DNA of 64,000 nucleotides from Atriophallophorus winterbourni (GCA_013407085.1 JACCGJ010000247.1:25358-89357), one strand, 5' to 3'; shown: positions 43,205 through 55,614, numbered from the stretch's first letter. Notes: a model not told the origin generated them from the letters alone. Program-made: numbers and translations.

Positions 43205-43325
43205 GTGTTGCTCACATAATCATCGGTTACACACCACTACCGGTTTCTGGCTGTTTGCCGTCATCAGGTGAATACAGTAAGATCATGTTCAGTGAGCCTT
43301 GTCAGTTCAGTTCTGTTTGCACAAG
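43205..43325 (-). repeat. Hammerhead-bearing repeat, best-preserved copy of the 12.3/12.5-kb family
   Basis: Shares CCGGTTTCTGGCTGTTTGC, GTCATCAGGTG and CAGTGAGCC with the two decayed units at 12285-12640. It lies between two LINEs. Confidence 0.6.
43231..43275 (-). ncRNA. Hammerhead ribozyme, canonical core
   Basis: Minus strand: UUCAC (stem I), CTGATGA (43267-43261), stem II GGC / GCC with an AAACA loop flanked by a C-A mismatch, GAA, palindromic ACCGGT (43244-43239), cleavage-site A (GUA triplet), then GUGGU, pairing with the 5' strand over about four pairs. The core is complete, but stem I is short. Confidence 0.72.
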
Positions 43326-43329
43326 ACAA

Positions 43330-45110
43330 TACGTGGCTAACGAGGCGATCGAGCGTCCACCATTTCTTCTTCTTGATAGACGACAGAGTGTCAAGCCCTT
43401 GTAAGCCGCCCTCCTTCATATCAGCAACATAGTCCAGGATAACCTCAGATGAAGAAATCCTGTCCAGTGTTGTACAGCTTTGCTGTGATTACAGGCAGTA
43501 CTTATCCACTAGTTGCTTGAATTGGTTTTCAGATCTTGCGGAAATAACCTCTTCCGGAAGCGCATTTCACAAGTTAACAAAGCTTGTTGAGAGCGTGAAT
43601 CCCTGTGGTAGGCGTAGTGTCCTTCGGTTTTAAAGCTTTAGAGTCCGTCACGAGAGGGAAAAGTCGCGCCCATAAGCTCCCAGTAATATGTGACGAGTTA
43701 AAAGCAGGTCTTAGCGCACACGCCGAATACTGAGCGACATAAGGTTAAGGCGTTGAACTCCCTCCACATAAGGAATTGATTTCAATCCATGTACTGGTTC
43801 CGTCGTTCGCTTTTGCATCTTATCCAGCTGGTCACGTTCTCCATTAGTTTGTATATAGGTGGCAGGCAAACCATATTCCGAGACTGGTCTCACGTATGTG
43901 AAATAAAGAATGCGAAACATTTGCGGAGTTACCGCCAAGAACGACCGGCACATAGTCCAGCATGCACGGTTTGCAACAGCAGCTTTTCTGTATCCTCCTC
44001 AGATTTAAGCGACCGAGTCACAATTGTACCAAGGTCACGTTCAGTACCAACCCATTTCAGTTGATGATCCCCGAAAAAGTACGCACCTTCAGGCGTGCTT
44101 GGCCTAAAAAGGATTACAGCGCATTTCTGTCGGTTCACAGGGAGCTGCCATTTTACTGTCTAATCAAGTAATCTTTTCAATTCGTTCTGGAAAACAGTAT
44201 TATCAGCAGAAGAGCTTACTGTACCCCAAACTTCCAGATCATCCGCAAAAAGTAGACAATTCATATTTAATGAGTCTGGGAGGTCATTAATATATACTTT
44301 AAATAGTAACGTCCGAAAACAGATCCTAGCGGAACCCCTAAAGTTAGACGTGTAATCTGCGATTTTGACTCCGTTTACTTCGACCTGTGTATAACGGTCA
44401 ACAAGGAAGTCTTTAATCCAAGTTAGAACATGTACCTTTACACCACGAGCACGAAGCTTGAGCAATAGACGTTGAAATGGAACACGGTCAAAAGTCTTAC
44501 TGAAGTCAATGAAGGCAGTGACTACCGGGTGGCCCAGGTCAAGTTCAGCACACCAGAGCTCGCAAGCTGTGATGAGGTTGGATGCGCATGATCGTCTTGG
44601 CGTAAAACCATGCTAAGCAGATGTTAGCTGACTGGTCGTAAAGAGAAAATCTTCAATCTGTTTTCGCAGCAGTCGTTCCAGAGTCTTCCCAACTACCGAA
44701 GTGAGGGTAACCGTTCGGTAGTTAGCCGGATCACTGGCTTCACCGACCTCATACATTGGTTTGACAATGCCGTACTTCTAATCTTTAGGTAACCTACCAT
44801 ACCTCAGGGATAAATTGAAGATAAGCGCCAGTGGTTTATGTAAGATACTCGACAATATCTTCAAAAGCATTGGGTGTAAATCTTCCGGGCAGGGGGTGAG
44901 TGTACATAGACTCGTTCAAGTAAATACTGCACCATCTCTGGCGAGATCGAGATATCCGGCATTTCAGCGCTGCTCTCATGAAGCAGAGGAATTAGAAACG
45001 TCTCCTCTGCGTAAACCGAACTGTACTGAGCGGCCAGAAGAACTGCTTTACGTTCATATTCATGTTCAGTCGAACCTCCCATAGATCTCAAGCAACGTAC
45101 TCGTTGAGTA
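43330..45110 (-). mobile_element. Third CR1-like LINE, RT and flanks, broken
   Basis: Minus order: 45091-44861 linker; RT pieces with LKLRARGVKVHVLTWIKDFL and LLFADDLEVWGT (44465-44160), FADD intact; post-RT QLKWVGTERDLGTIVTRSLK (44138-43929); and C-terminal VRPVSEYGLPATYI, YVEGVQRLNLMSLS (43953-43711). The PQGSVLGP block is altered to SARICFRTLL. It is dead and in tandem with two other minus-strand LINEs. Confidence 0.75.
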
Positions 45111-47889
45111 TATCTTCACAAATTTCTTCTGGTATGAGAGTAATCTGGAATGCAACAGAATAACACCAAACACAAATTGTCAGTATTCAATAGTATATTA
45201 TGGTACAACCAGTGAACGTAATAGGATAAAATAAAAACTTGATTTCTTCGATGAAGTGAAGACAGTTTTCACACGCTTATCTGCATATTTCAGAAAATGC
45301 GAATCGTTTCTGTGAATTCCTAACTATAAAGATGCAGATGATCTGACTGATGATGACGACGAATATGAAGACATGATTCCAGTCGCTCAAACCTGCTCGG
45401 TTAAGGCGAAATCAACGTTCCCCTTACCAGTGGTCCTAAAAAGTAGCTTGGAGAACCCGGACATCTTCAATTCACCACAGACTTAAAAAGGCATACTTGA
45501 AATCATCAACATTTATTATGCGCTTTTCCGTAATGAGTTACACCCCATACTTGTCAAGAACACATTTGGTAGTTCGCTGGCTTTATTCTTTCGTATATGC
45601 TCGAAGTTTGTAAAAGTTTTCGAAAGATTGGAAATATGGCTGCATAAAACCAGTGCGTAAAGGTGGTAAAACTAGCGATACTTCTAAATTCTGCCAAGTA
45701 AAATCACTTTAGTGTTTTAAAAAATCTGGAAATTACTATGGAAATTCAGCTTTACTATTTTTATCCTGCGACCGAACAATTTAAATCTGCTCAGCACAGT
45801 TTTACAAAACCTCGCTCTCATTGCTCTCAAGCAATTGTGCGAATAACTCGAGCTGGAACACACAGTATTAGCCTTTTTTGTTGATTCCAATGAGAATAAT
45901 TACCATGTCTTAGACGAATATCTGGAGTACTGAACTAGAATTAGGTTCCCTTAGAAAGCGTCATAAAAATTCCAGGTTAACGAAGTTAGGTCTCATCTTT
46001 TTCCTCAGGATCATTTCTAAATCCAATATTTCTCAATCTCTTGACGAATGCGGCTCCAGATTTGAAACACATTTTCCGTTTATTTTAGCAGTCACGGGAC
46101 TTGAATTATCTGATAAACCAACAGAGCGTTCAGAAGGTCTGTCAATGTGAGGCTTCTAGGTAGTGCCCATCACAGCTGAATTTGTTTTCGACATTTCATC
46201 TCACACGGTGTAAGATGTACATTGAATTTGTTTTATTGACAACTAATTGTTTGAATCTGCTGGTATTTTATATATTTTTACCAATTTTGTTTCACCGAAC
46301 TATTCGACTTTATTCGTTGTCGAGCTTAATTTTGTGTATATTTATTTGGCCGTTCGCACGCTATTTGAAGTTGCGATCACTCGTGGTCATTGTTGCTGTT
46401 AAATATTCTTGTTTTGGGATTCAGTACAAAGCGGAATAATTTAGGTTTGGTATTTTTATTGTATAATTATTTTGCTTCAATAGTACCGTACAAATCTCAC
46501 GTATTGTCTCGTCAATATCTTGGTGGGATTGGACGCGTAACTCAACCGTTGGATAGGCACATTGATGTTTTTATCGTGACTGAATTCCTTGACGTTGGAC
46601 TCGAATTTCCCCGGACCGTTTTGTCGGTTACAAACAGAATGAAAATTCCTTCTACAGTTCAAGGATTTGTCCATGAAGGAACTGGAGGATTAAGATGATA
46701 GGTTTTGAAAAAGAAAAAGAGTCGAGATGCTGACTAGCAATTTTCTCTTTTAGGAATTGACCGTTAGGCCAAAGAATCATAAAATATCACTGTCAATATT
46801 TGGATGTTGAACATCAGCAATCACAAAAATCTAAGAGAATTAGCTTCAAAGGCCAAAGCCGAATTCAATTGATTTACTACCGTATTTGTTGATTACGCTT
46901 CCATTGGCAGCCTGCAGATATTTGACGTTGCATAAGCTTTTCGTTTTTTAAAGGGAGGGTAAAATTACACTGATTGCACCTCCGGTGTAAATGGGGAAAC
47001 AGAAGGAGTTTGATAGGTAGAAAATCATTAGACGACTCTGGGAAAGATCGCTAAATGCAGCCGTGGACTTTACTGAGTGGCTTGCGAGATTTCCGATGGA
47101 TTGCTCCGAGAAACATAAGCACAAGGCTTGGTACATCTGTGTATGGCTTTGCTGTACATTTCATAGTAACAGCAAATGTCTGGATCATATTTTGAACTGC
47201 GAAATGATGAAAAGCCCGATTAAAATGGAGAGCGGGTGAAGATGTCTTATGGGATTTAAAGTTTTGTTGTCTGAAGAGTAAGAAAGTTACCTATTCCATC
47301 CATTTTTGTGTTGCAAGCATAAGGATGAGAAGTAATGGAAGAAAGGCGGATGATTTTGGGTAAACTAAGAATTGAGGAAAGAAGAACAATCGAAATCTGA
47401 TATTATATGTATTTATGCAATGAGTCTGTCTGAGAATCAGTCAAACTAATTCTGGTTGACTGCTTCAATAGAATGTTTCAAGACTTTGAATTGCAGAACA
47501 TCATAAATTTAGTTGAGTTAAAATACTGCAAGTGTGGGCTCACCACTCTCTACTGGATATGGTAACGAATGATTATCAGAAAGTTAGATAGGTTAAAATA
47601 GTTAGGCTGTGTGCTCTAGTTACATCCACCTTAAATAATAATTTCAATTTAGAACTCCACGAGAAAATGTATCGCTCAAAGACGTTTTGGACTGGCTGAA
47701 TTATGGAGCAATAGCCCTCAGTATATGATAGAAAACGCAATAAAACAACCAATGACAGAAAGGCGTGCAAAAAATGATGTGTAATATTTGAAATTAATAT
47801 TCGATATAAACAAGGTAAGAAAGTCAATATAGAAGCGGTAAACTTCCAAAAATCCGAAAAAGAGCGTGGGATCCATGCGTAATGTACAC
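45111..47889. other. Unassigned stretch with coding-like relics
   Basis: A plus frame at 45340-45660 reads DDLTDDDDEYEDMIPVAQ, then, after one TAA, KGILEIINIYYALFRNELHP; it looks like a decayed coding region of unknown family. Another plus stretch at 46999-47220 contains FTEWLARFPMDCSEKHKHKA with one stop. AT-rich frames at 46182-46698 show no motif. None supports an active gene. Confidence 0.35.
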
Positions 47890-48340
47890 TTAATATGCAA
47901 GTCCCGGGTACTCAACCACATAACGTCAAAGGAAATCTTGGAGAGTGATTGGCTTTTAGCAACTTATTTTTGAATTCAAATTTAATCTTAGCATCGCCTA
48001 TAGGAATCCATCCCACCACTTACTGAAAAAAAAACATTGTGAAGAAACGTTGAAAAACCTTTTGTTACAAGTTTTTCGTTTTTTGAAGAAATTGACTGAT
48101 GTCCATCGTCTTTTTTATTCCAGTGGACATGCAAAATGCAATAATTCTCTCACCTTTCAGTGATGAGACCATTCCCTTCTTCCTTTCGTGGTACACTCGC
48201 CGGTGTTTCCTACGAATCAATACTGGTAATGGCTGTTGTTTCCAAACCAACCTTCAAAAGATTCTAGGTACTCGTTTGGAATTAGTTGAATATCAACCTG
48301 TGATACTGATACTGACTAACCTCCATAGTTCTCTCAACAC
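47890..48340 (+). repeat. Repeat with blocks X then Y (permuted relative to 37.8-38.2 kb)
   Basis: Plus strand: block X (47890-47970, CGGGTACTCAACCACATAAC ... GAGTGATTGGCTTTTAGCA), then block Y (48090-48330, TGTCCATCGTCTTTTTTATT, TCTCTCACCTTTCAGTGATG, CCTGTGATACTGATACTGAC). It precedes a LINE fragment. Confidence 0.5.
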
Positions 48341-48389
48341 TGACTTTAAAATGCCTGAAGTAGGAAAACCAGTCGAAGACCTCTACCCA

Positions 48390-49340
48390 GATTAAGAAAG
48401 GCTTTAGATTCAATGAGTCACCGTCTTTTACAGATCGAGCTAGCAGCAAAAGTCATATGGTATAATCTATTTGTTTGTATAAAAGCAATCCTTCAGTTAG
48501 GACATTTAGAGTTCAGATAGGATCCAATTTGTCTAGCCAAACCGACGTGATAATTGGGGTCCCTCAATGTTAGGAACTTATTCCTCTTCTATTCTTGATT
48601 TTCATCGATGAATTGTCGTCTGCCTCGAAGTGTCCATGTTTTATTTTTGGATAAAGCTGAGTTCATTCAGATCAACGGATAAAGGTACTTCAGCTGGTAA
48701 TAAACTGGTCATACCAATGAGACCTCCCACTGAACCGTAATAAGAGCTAAATCATGGCTGCACAAGGTGATAATATTTCAGTCCAGGAGTCGGAAACTTC
48801 CCTTAGTGTTAACGCTACTTTAAATTGTATGAACAATTAGCTACTGCAGCAAGTTACATTTCGGTTGAAATCAGTGCTATCGAGCATAAGACATGATGTA
48901 TTTCTGCCACTTTAAGAAGCCTCAGTTCTGTCGAATCTAGAATATTGTTTCCAAGCGTAATGCTATCAATAGAAGGAGTACATCCTTCGACTTGAAATCG
49001 TATAGCGTTTCGCAATTCACATGATTGAGGTTTATCAGATTAACCTTACGCTGCAAGCCTGAAGTCTCACGGTATTTTCGCCATTAGGCGCCGTCGCTTG
49101 AGCGGTGACATAATTGAAACCTTTAAAATCTTGAAGGGTTTAAGTGATGTTCCAATAAACGATTTATTTACCTTAAGTCCCGGGCTGGGTACCAGGTGCA
49201 ATTCACATAAATTCGCTATGGATCGATGTCGGTTCGACTCCAAGAAACACTTTTCAGTCTTGGGGTGGTAAATTTTAGAACATTCTTTCAACAATATTTC
49301 TTGTATAGTCTCACTCATTGTTATGCGAGCTAGGTTATAT
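48390..49340 (+). mobile_element. Decayed CR1-like LINE, RT and C-terminus (plus strand)
   Basis: Plus-strand translation in shifting frames matches the copy at 61.7-62.8 kb: a GVPQC/LIFIDEL-like stretch near 48560-48620, then RRRRLSGDIIETFKILKGLS, INDLFTLSPGL, and CRFDSKKHFSVLG near 49090-49270. It has many stops. An open minus-strand frame over 49067-49423 is an antisense shadow. Confidence 0.6.
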
Positions 49341-50377
49341 TGCCTTTTTAAGCGATATCCCGTAAATAAAGTAAATGCTAGAGGTTTTGGTTTTCTTATA
49401 TACGATTCTACTTCAGCTGACATCTCACGGCGCTGGGAAAAATGCTTTGTCTTCTTTCAGCATCAGGTAAAACGCGGTGCTTACTAAATACAATTTGTGC
49501 CGTACGTTTAGGTTTTGAAAATAATTCAAAGTAATTTAAAGTTTTAATGATCAAAAAAGCAAATACTTTACTGTACCCATTGATTAAATAGAGGGAATGC
49601 ATAATAACAGCAAAGAAGTTTTCCTAATATGGGAAGTCAGCTCATGTATTGAGGTGTGAGGTTGAATTTGTTCGACATGTATTGTCACGATCAGCCTAGA
49701 ACATATTCATGCTTGATGTACAAGCAATATGTGAGGACAGAGTTCCAGATAAAATTGGGGAATAATTAACTTGTAGCCATAATATCTGCTACCACGAGCC
49801 TCTTGTCAATTAAACAGGTGTTCATGTGAGTTATGTACTGTATGCAGAATGTTGAAAAGTAGGATCAAGTCAGCCTGGCATGACGGTACGAAAAGTCAAA
49901 CAGGTTCCAAGTTGCAATCCTATCATTGTATTGCTTGTTGTATAGTCTGTCCACCATTTTGTAGCGGGGTTGTATGCGCGTTGTAACAAGGTCATGTCCT
50001 TTTTTTAACCATGGTGACCCTGTTTGTACAGCGTGTTCCATTGTTGGTCAGATATTGGTGTTAATTATCCATGGGAGTGCCTGCTTGATGAAACTACCGT
50101 AAATCCTTCTGAGTAGTGCTTAGTTTTGGCAGGACTTATTGTATATCACGGAACACTACCGTGAAGACTTCAAGTTATGCTAATCATTTTACCTTTTTGG
50201 GATGTTGAATGGTTGGCAGTTACGTAAGGACCACTTATAAAGTTCTTCGAGATCTTTTTGTAGAATTTGGCAATATTTTATTGTGCGTACGTTAGTCCTA
50301 ATTTTGATTCCATGCCTAAATAAATTGATTTTGCTGCGTACGAATTCAGTTATATCGTTTGTGTACACCAAAATTTG

Positions 50378-50535
50378 TGTTATAAATGTAGGGTATTGCA
50401 CTGGCCCAGCCGTCAGTCAGAAAACACAACCGAACTCGAACTCGTGTATTGACCGAATGAATGAATATCACAATGTTTGTACAGATCAATCGTGATTAAT
50501 GATTGATCGATAGTTCGTTACGCGTCTATACAACA
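50378..50535 (-). repeat. 3' LTR (158 bp)
   Basis: Direct repeat of 51486-51642. It ends TATACAACA, versus TATTTAACA in the other copy. Confidence 0.88.
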
Positions 50536-50927
50536 CCTCCCCTTTTTTAAAAACAAAAATGAACACATGGGACGATTGCTAAGCAGGTGATCTTTGGCCG
50601 GACTCTGGTTTTATAAACTGAAGGCTTGATGTAACGCGTTGCTGGGTGGTTGATAAAGCCTTTGGGTAGAACTTCTGTTTTAATGGGGATTTCTCGTGGA
50701 AATATGTTTGATGTTCGTTTTGTGTACATAGAATTTCTATATCGTTGACTGAGATGTTAGCGTAATCGGTATGCGTAACTCGGGACAACGGTTTCCACAC
50801 GATTGATTACATGTTTCTGGTTGAACTGTTCAACATCCCCTTTCTGTAGAAATTCTGACATGATATCGCGGTGTCTGTTTCGTCGTATTCTGTTACCAGT
50901 TAATTCTCCATTGATTCTCTTGCTGTA

Positions 50928-51484
50928 TTAAACTGCATCTGCGGCTGAGTTTAAAGGCAGTGCATGTTGTGCTCTCATTTCTGATTCAGGTTTATGCATC
51001 ACTACAATCTGACATTTTTCACTGACATTTTCTAACTTTCTGTCGGGGTCGGACTGCAGCTCGGATTCAAATTCAGTTTGTAACTCATAATTCCAGAGGG
51101 ACTGGAACTCAACTTTAGCAGTAGCATCTACTGTGTGCCTTTCCAATTTCAACGAATGTAATTCAACTTTATTTTCTGGATACGACTGAATTTCTTCGAA
51201 GTTTTTCGCTGAATTTTCGACTGATTCTTCTAAACTTGAACTGTTTTCTTGATGAACTGCAACCTTCTCTATAAACTTAAGCTGAATGTTTAATAATTCT
51301 TGTGAGGGATCCAGCGGTACTGATATTCTTTGCAGTAGACACTCACTTGATTGTCCCGAACATGGACTGTTGATTGTCTGTATGACATTCGTTGTATTAA
51401 TTCTCCAAACATCTGCTTCTGTTGATTAAGCACTTCTCGTACAAATTTCATTGTCACTGACATTGTTCCGCACTCCGTCGTCAA
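50928..51484 (-). pseudogene. Gag-like and linker frames of the nested LTR element
   Basis: Two minus frames, 51484-51290 (64 codons, starting just inside the 5' LTR) and 51152-50928 (74 codons), separated by stops. The first resembles gag N-termini (FVREVLNQQKQMFGELIQRM). The second is acidic and glutamate-rich with no motif. A third piece nearer the 3' LTR (50800-50547) is basic. Together they look like a deleted gag-pol. Confidence 0.45.
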
Positions 51485-51485
51485 T

Positions 51486-51642
51486 TGTTATAAATGTAGT
51501 GTATTGCACTGACCCAGCCGTCAGTCAGAAAACACAACCGAACTCGAACTCGTGTATTGCCAAATGAATGAATATCACAATGTTTGTACAGATCGATCGT
51601 GATTAATGATTGATCGATAGTTCGCTACGCGTCTATTTAACA
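51486..51642 (-). repeat. 5' LTR (157 bp)
   Basis: Direct repeat of 50378-50535; few mismatches, so insertion is fairly recent. The DNA just inside it does not show an obvious primer-binding site. Confidence 0.88.
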
Positions 51643-53340
51643 ATTTGGCCACAACATTGAGCCTTAGGGTACGCTACTTTAACTTTTACTGTGCTAGATA
51701 GTGTCCCATCAACCCTGACCCTAATAACTCTTCCAGTCAAGTAATCCTATATCTTAGCCAATTAACTGGCACTTACCTGACCTACAACCATTTATGTAGC
51801 AGTACATGTAGCTAACACGTTTAGAAGCTTTAGTCATGTCCGAGTAACACGCATGGGTAGGTTATTCATAATCTACAGCTCTGGTCATGTTATTAAGTGT
51901 TATGGGAAAATTGGTGATGAACGAGTATCTTGTCCTAAATCCGTGCTGTGCGATGAAAAGAAGCTTATTTTGTTCCAAATGTTTGATAAGTTCATCAATT
52001 AAAATCGTTAGAGAAGTTTAGAAACCACTGGCAACAACGCGACTGGTCTGCAGTTAGACACACCTGATCGGTTCCTGCTTTTGTATATCTGAATGATTAT
52101 TCCAATTTTCTAGTCGGTACCAAACTTGCTGCAACTCGATTTCAGGTGTAAAAGATCAAAGATAGGTGAGAATAGATCAATGGCGCATTGTTTTAGGAGA
52201 AAAGGTGTTTTTCAGCAAACGGCGATGTTTTGTTTTCAACCCGAGTAACCTCGCCAGAACACTCTCGGGGTTCATAGCGATTTCGTGAATTGTGTTAATT
52301 TGGGATCTGAATGCAGGCATAACATAAAATGAGCGCTCATTAGGGTAGAACACTATGTAATAAAATTGATGACGTTCGTTGGCGGTTTCGAGAGCAGTGG
52401 ACTCACATCCAGTCGTAGTTGATAAAGCGGAAACGGCTGGTTTTACCCTGGCCTTTTTGTTCACAATCAGGAAAAGGAGCCTTGGTTTCATTCGATTTTA
52501 TCTATCAGGTTGATTTGATAAACTTTCTTCATACTACTGGAGAGGTTTAGTAACTTTGTCCTGAACAAATGGTAGGATTCCCATAATTCATGTGTTGCAT
52601 GCAGTATGTGGCTTCTCCACGCACAGTTTCTCACTTTTATCAATTTCCGTGTTCGATTCCGGATCACGAATTTGAATACATTTTCAGTTTTTTGAAACAT
52701 ATTTTGAGTAGAATTCTATTTTTTCTTTGATTTCCCGAAATATCCATGACCGGCATTGTTGGAATTCAGCGTTAATCGGTGCCCAGTCGTTTACTTCTTG
52801 AAGTGCCGTTGATTATGCAAACGTATCGATTTTGTCATCAATATATGAGCGTCACTAGCTTTTTCGTTTCAGGTATATAGTCAAAATTAATGACTTCATG
52901 ATCACTCTTTCCAAGTGGTGCTCTAGAGCAGATATTCTTCAAGGCATTGCAGAAAAGAGACCTACACACTAATCAGTCAACGTCTTATCACAGGTCACGT
53001 ACAGATATAAATCGATGAAGGTACATTTAACAGAATCACTATCACTGCTTACCGAGTCGAGGCTCTGGGTGCAGAAATCAACTTGGTTGCGTGTTGCTGT
53101 TGGGAGAATAATCCCCACAGTCCGATCTTGAACGATCGATATTCTTGCCTGTGTTGGATCTCGTGACGCCGTTGTACATGTTAATAGCCTGAATTGGACC
53201 GGCCAGTTGAGAGATGTGCGTTCGGTCATCTGTTTGATATAGCTACGTTTGAATTCGTGATTCCGTCTTTTAGCGAATAATCCACGATAACTTGATAACC
53301 TCACTAGATAGTGCACTGAATCACGTATCACAATGCGAGG

Positions 53341-54239
53341 TTTGATGCGATCTTTGCAATAAATGCAAAAACTGTAGGTTAGTTAGCAGTAGGAAACCGT
53401 TTGCGCGCTTGAACAAACTGAGATATTTACGTCGAAACGGTAACCGACAAGATCAAAACTCATGAATTCCTATGGCTTTCGTCGAAAGTAACAAAGATAT
53501 GACCAAAAGTGTCAGAGCAACGAAATGCAACCGCACGTCAGCAAGTGTATCAATTTGGTTGTATTTTCCGAGCTGTGATAAAAAATCATTAAGAATTTTT
53601 GCTATTCAGTGAAATTGCTGTAAAATAGACTAACTGTTTTACTATGTTATTAAGCCAAAACGTTTATAATATTTCTGATATTTTCTGCTGACTAATTACG
53701 CTAGTGATAAAATCAGCCTGTATTTTCCTGGGACATTATAGTTACTCATACAGCTTACTGTCAGACAGTAGTAAAAATAATTCTTGCCTTTACTGCAATA
53801 GCGGTAAATAAGTTTCAGGGCATTTAGTGCACAGCTTTTAAGCGTTGCGCTTACCCTAGCTGCTCTGGTATACATAAATATCACTATGGGGTTTATGCAG
53901 AATTCCGCTGGTTTCAGTGGTATTGTAGCGGCTGCCATAAGGCTGCCACTGACACCGCCTTTATCTACGAAAATCTACACAATCGAGTAATCTCGTCTAG
54001 CTCGTAAAGGGTCGTACAGCACTCAAACTTATGCATATGTTGTACGTGCAAATATGAGATGGAAAACAACTGTAGCCAAGGCGAAATACGATCAATTTAG
54101 TCAGTTGCCCCGTCCACCCAGACAAGCTACCAATCCCAAAGTGGTCAATGTAGCTAGAACTTCGAACTAGCGTACTAAGACCAGTGAGGACACTGCATAA
54201 AAGAGCCAACATTCAATTATTTTTAGGTCACCCGTACTG
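53341..54239. other. Unassigned stretch
   Basis: An 80-codon minus frame (53938-53696) is hydrophobic and cysteine-containing but has no recognisable family. Nothing else is supported. Confidence 0.35.
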
Positions 54240-54680
54240 GATCATATTATCCATGAACAGAATGGTTTGCGTAAGCAAATTGTGACACTGTACGGTAATT
54301 CCTCAGTTTCAAAATCTAGAATTCGAAATGTACCAGTCTTGACCGAGCGGAAACCTTCAATAGAGAATCCAACTCACAGAGAAATTTTGATTAAGGTTAT
54401 CAACGATCTTATCCGAATGATGGGTCTGAAGCCTTCTACTCAAACAGTGCGAGTACACCGTGTAGGAATATGTACATTGGGTAACCTGCCCCGGCCAAAC
54501 TTGTTTGAATTCAATAACAGGCAGATCGGGATGCATTCCTCCTTAGGGCTTAGCATATCTCCAAATCGACCCTAGATAAACTTCAGATCAAGCCGGACAA
54601 CCCTGCGTCCATGAATAGACAAAAATCTTTCGATTCGATTTGGAGAAACTTAATATGTCTCAGCAGATCTAAATTCTGTA
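54240..54680 (+). pseudogene. Possible LINE ORF1 fragment
   Basis: The plus frame 54267-54575 and its continuation contain VRVHRVGICTLGNLPRPNLF, EFNNRQIGMHSSLGLSISP, then, past a stop, KLQIKPDNPASMNRQKSFDS. The R-V-x-R-(L/V)-G ... R-P ... (V/F)-x-F pattern recalls the RNA-recognition part of ORF1 proteins in CR1-like elements. It abuts the BEL/Pao gag sequence at about 54685, suggesting that element was inserted or truncated there. Confidence 0.35.
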
Positions 54681-54686
54681 ACCACC

Positions 54687-55154
54687 TTGAAAGGCGTTGT
54701 TAAGTGTTTACCTGTTGCCTTACAGCATCAGTGGGCTGATGCGGCGGATGAACTCAGCATGGATGGCCACGGAGTCACTTTTAAGCACCTGACACAATTT
54801 TTGTCACGGCGTGCACGTATCGCAAGGAGCATGTTTGGGCAGCTGCTTAAAACAACTAGCTCAAACACGTATAATCCATCACCTCGTGCATACCCAAATG
54901 CGAGGAGTGGTTCCCAAACCACTGAGAAAAGAAACGTCTTTGCTACCACTAGTGATTTAACGCCTAGCGTATTGTGTTGCATTTGCCAGACCTCTCATGA
55001 AATGAAAAATTGTCCGAAATTTATTGAATCGGATGTCAAGTTACGCTGGAAAATCGCCAGGCGCAATTCTGTTTCTTTTGTATGTCTGCGACCATCACAT
55101 GGCGCTCTGTCATATAAACTACAAGCCATGATGCACTGCCGAAAATTGCGATAA
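54687..55154 (+). pseudogene. BEL/Pao gag part with zinc knuckle
   Basis: The frame contains LKGVVKCLPVALQHQWADAA-like gag helices and CCICQTSHEMKNCPKF, a CX2C-H-C knuckle, then RRNSVSFVCLRPSHGA. This is the usual gag-protease boundary of BEL/Pao elements. Confidence 0.72.
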
Positions 55155-55242
55155 ACGAAACCACACACTCCTACATTACAACCACGCTGCAGAGAAACCG
55201 TCTACGAATATTCATTGCAGCCATGCTGCATTCAGTGCCAAA

Positions 55243-55614
55243 TTGTTTTCAGGTTCTGTACTCATCAAGATCGAGACTTCAAGTGGGCTTATAAATGCAG
55301 TTGCCTTCTTGGATAGTGGTTCTGATAACACTTTGATTCCTAATGACTTCGTTGAACAGTACAGGAGGCCCAGAAGTCCTGCGCAAGTTTCATTGACCAC
55401 TTTGGGTCATCAGCGTAAACTTACTTGTTCCCGTTTAAAATTTAAAATACACTCGTTTGACGGCAGTCAAGTAATCCACGTCTCTGAGGCCTACACAGTA
55501 GAAAATGTGCCGCGTGTATCACAATGTCCAATGATAGCCTTCAGTGAACGGCCTGCATACTTGAAAGACGTTGACTTCTTTGATGTTAGTGATCGGCCTG
55601 TGACTGTGCGATAG
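55243..55614 (+). pseudogene. BEL/Pao aspartic protease (DUF1758-like)
   Basis: Contains the active-site block AVAFLDSGSDNTLIPNDFVE (DSG triad) followed by a LTTLGHQRKLTCSRL β-strand pattern. It stops early after the protease domain; the RT frame follows after breaks. Confidence 0.75.

Larger units (their letters stand above)
50378..51642 (-). mobile_element. Small non-autonomous LTR retroelement nested in LINE RT
   Basis: 1265 bp. Two near-identical LTRs (50378-50535, 51486-51642) begin TG and end CA in both directions. They are flanked by a perfect 5-bp duplication ATTTG (50373-50377, 51643-51647). On the minus strand the 5' LTR is the right one, followed by a gag-like start (MSVTMKFVREVLNQQKQMF). 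A 13-base polypurine tract AAAAAAGGGGAGG (50548-50536) abuts the 3' LTR. Only ~950 bp of interior remains: gag N-terminus joined to a basic C-terminal pol-like tail, with no protease, RT or integrase. It probably derives from a Ty3/gypsy-type parent and depends on one for movement. Confidence 0.85.
49620..53340 (-). mobile_element. CR1-like LINE split by an LTR element
   Basis: Minus order: endonuclease end (53331-52969), linker with a TALETANERHQFYYIVF block (52491-52177), RT start, and then interruption at 51643. RT resumes at 50377 with YTNDITEFVRSKINLF and LQKDLEELYKWSLRNCQPF, then the C-terminal tail to 49620, matching the 15.6-kb fragment. Removing 50378-51642 plus one duplication restores the VLGPILVYTND reading, which confirms the nesting. 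The FADD position reads FRHG, and many stops are present. Confidence 0.72.

Noticed and set aside
49067..49423. 118-codon minus-strand frame
   Set aside because: The opposite strand encodes the CR1-like C-terminal tail; the minus peptide has no motif.
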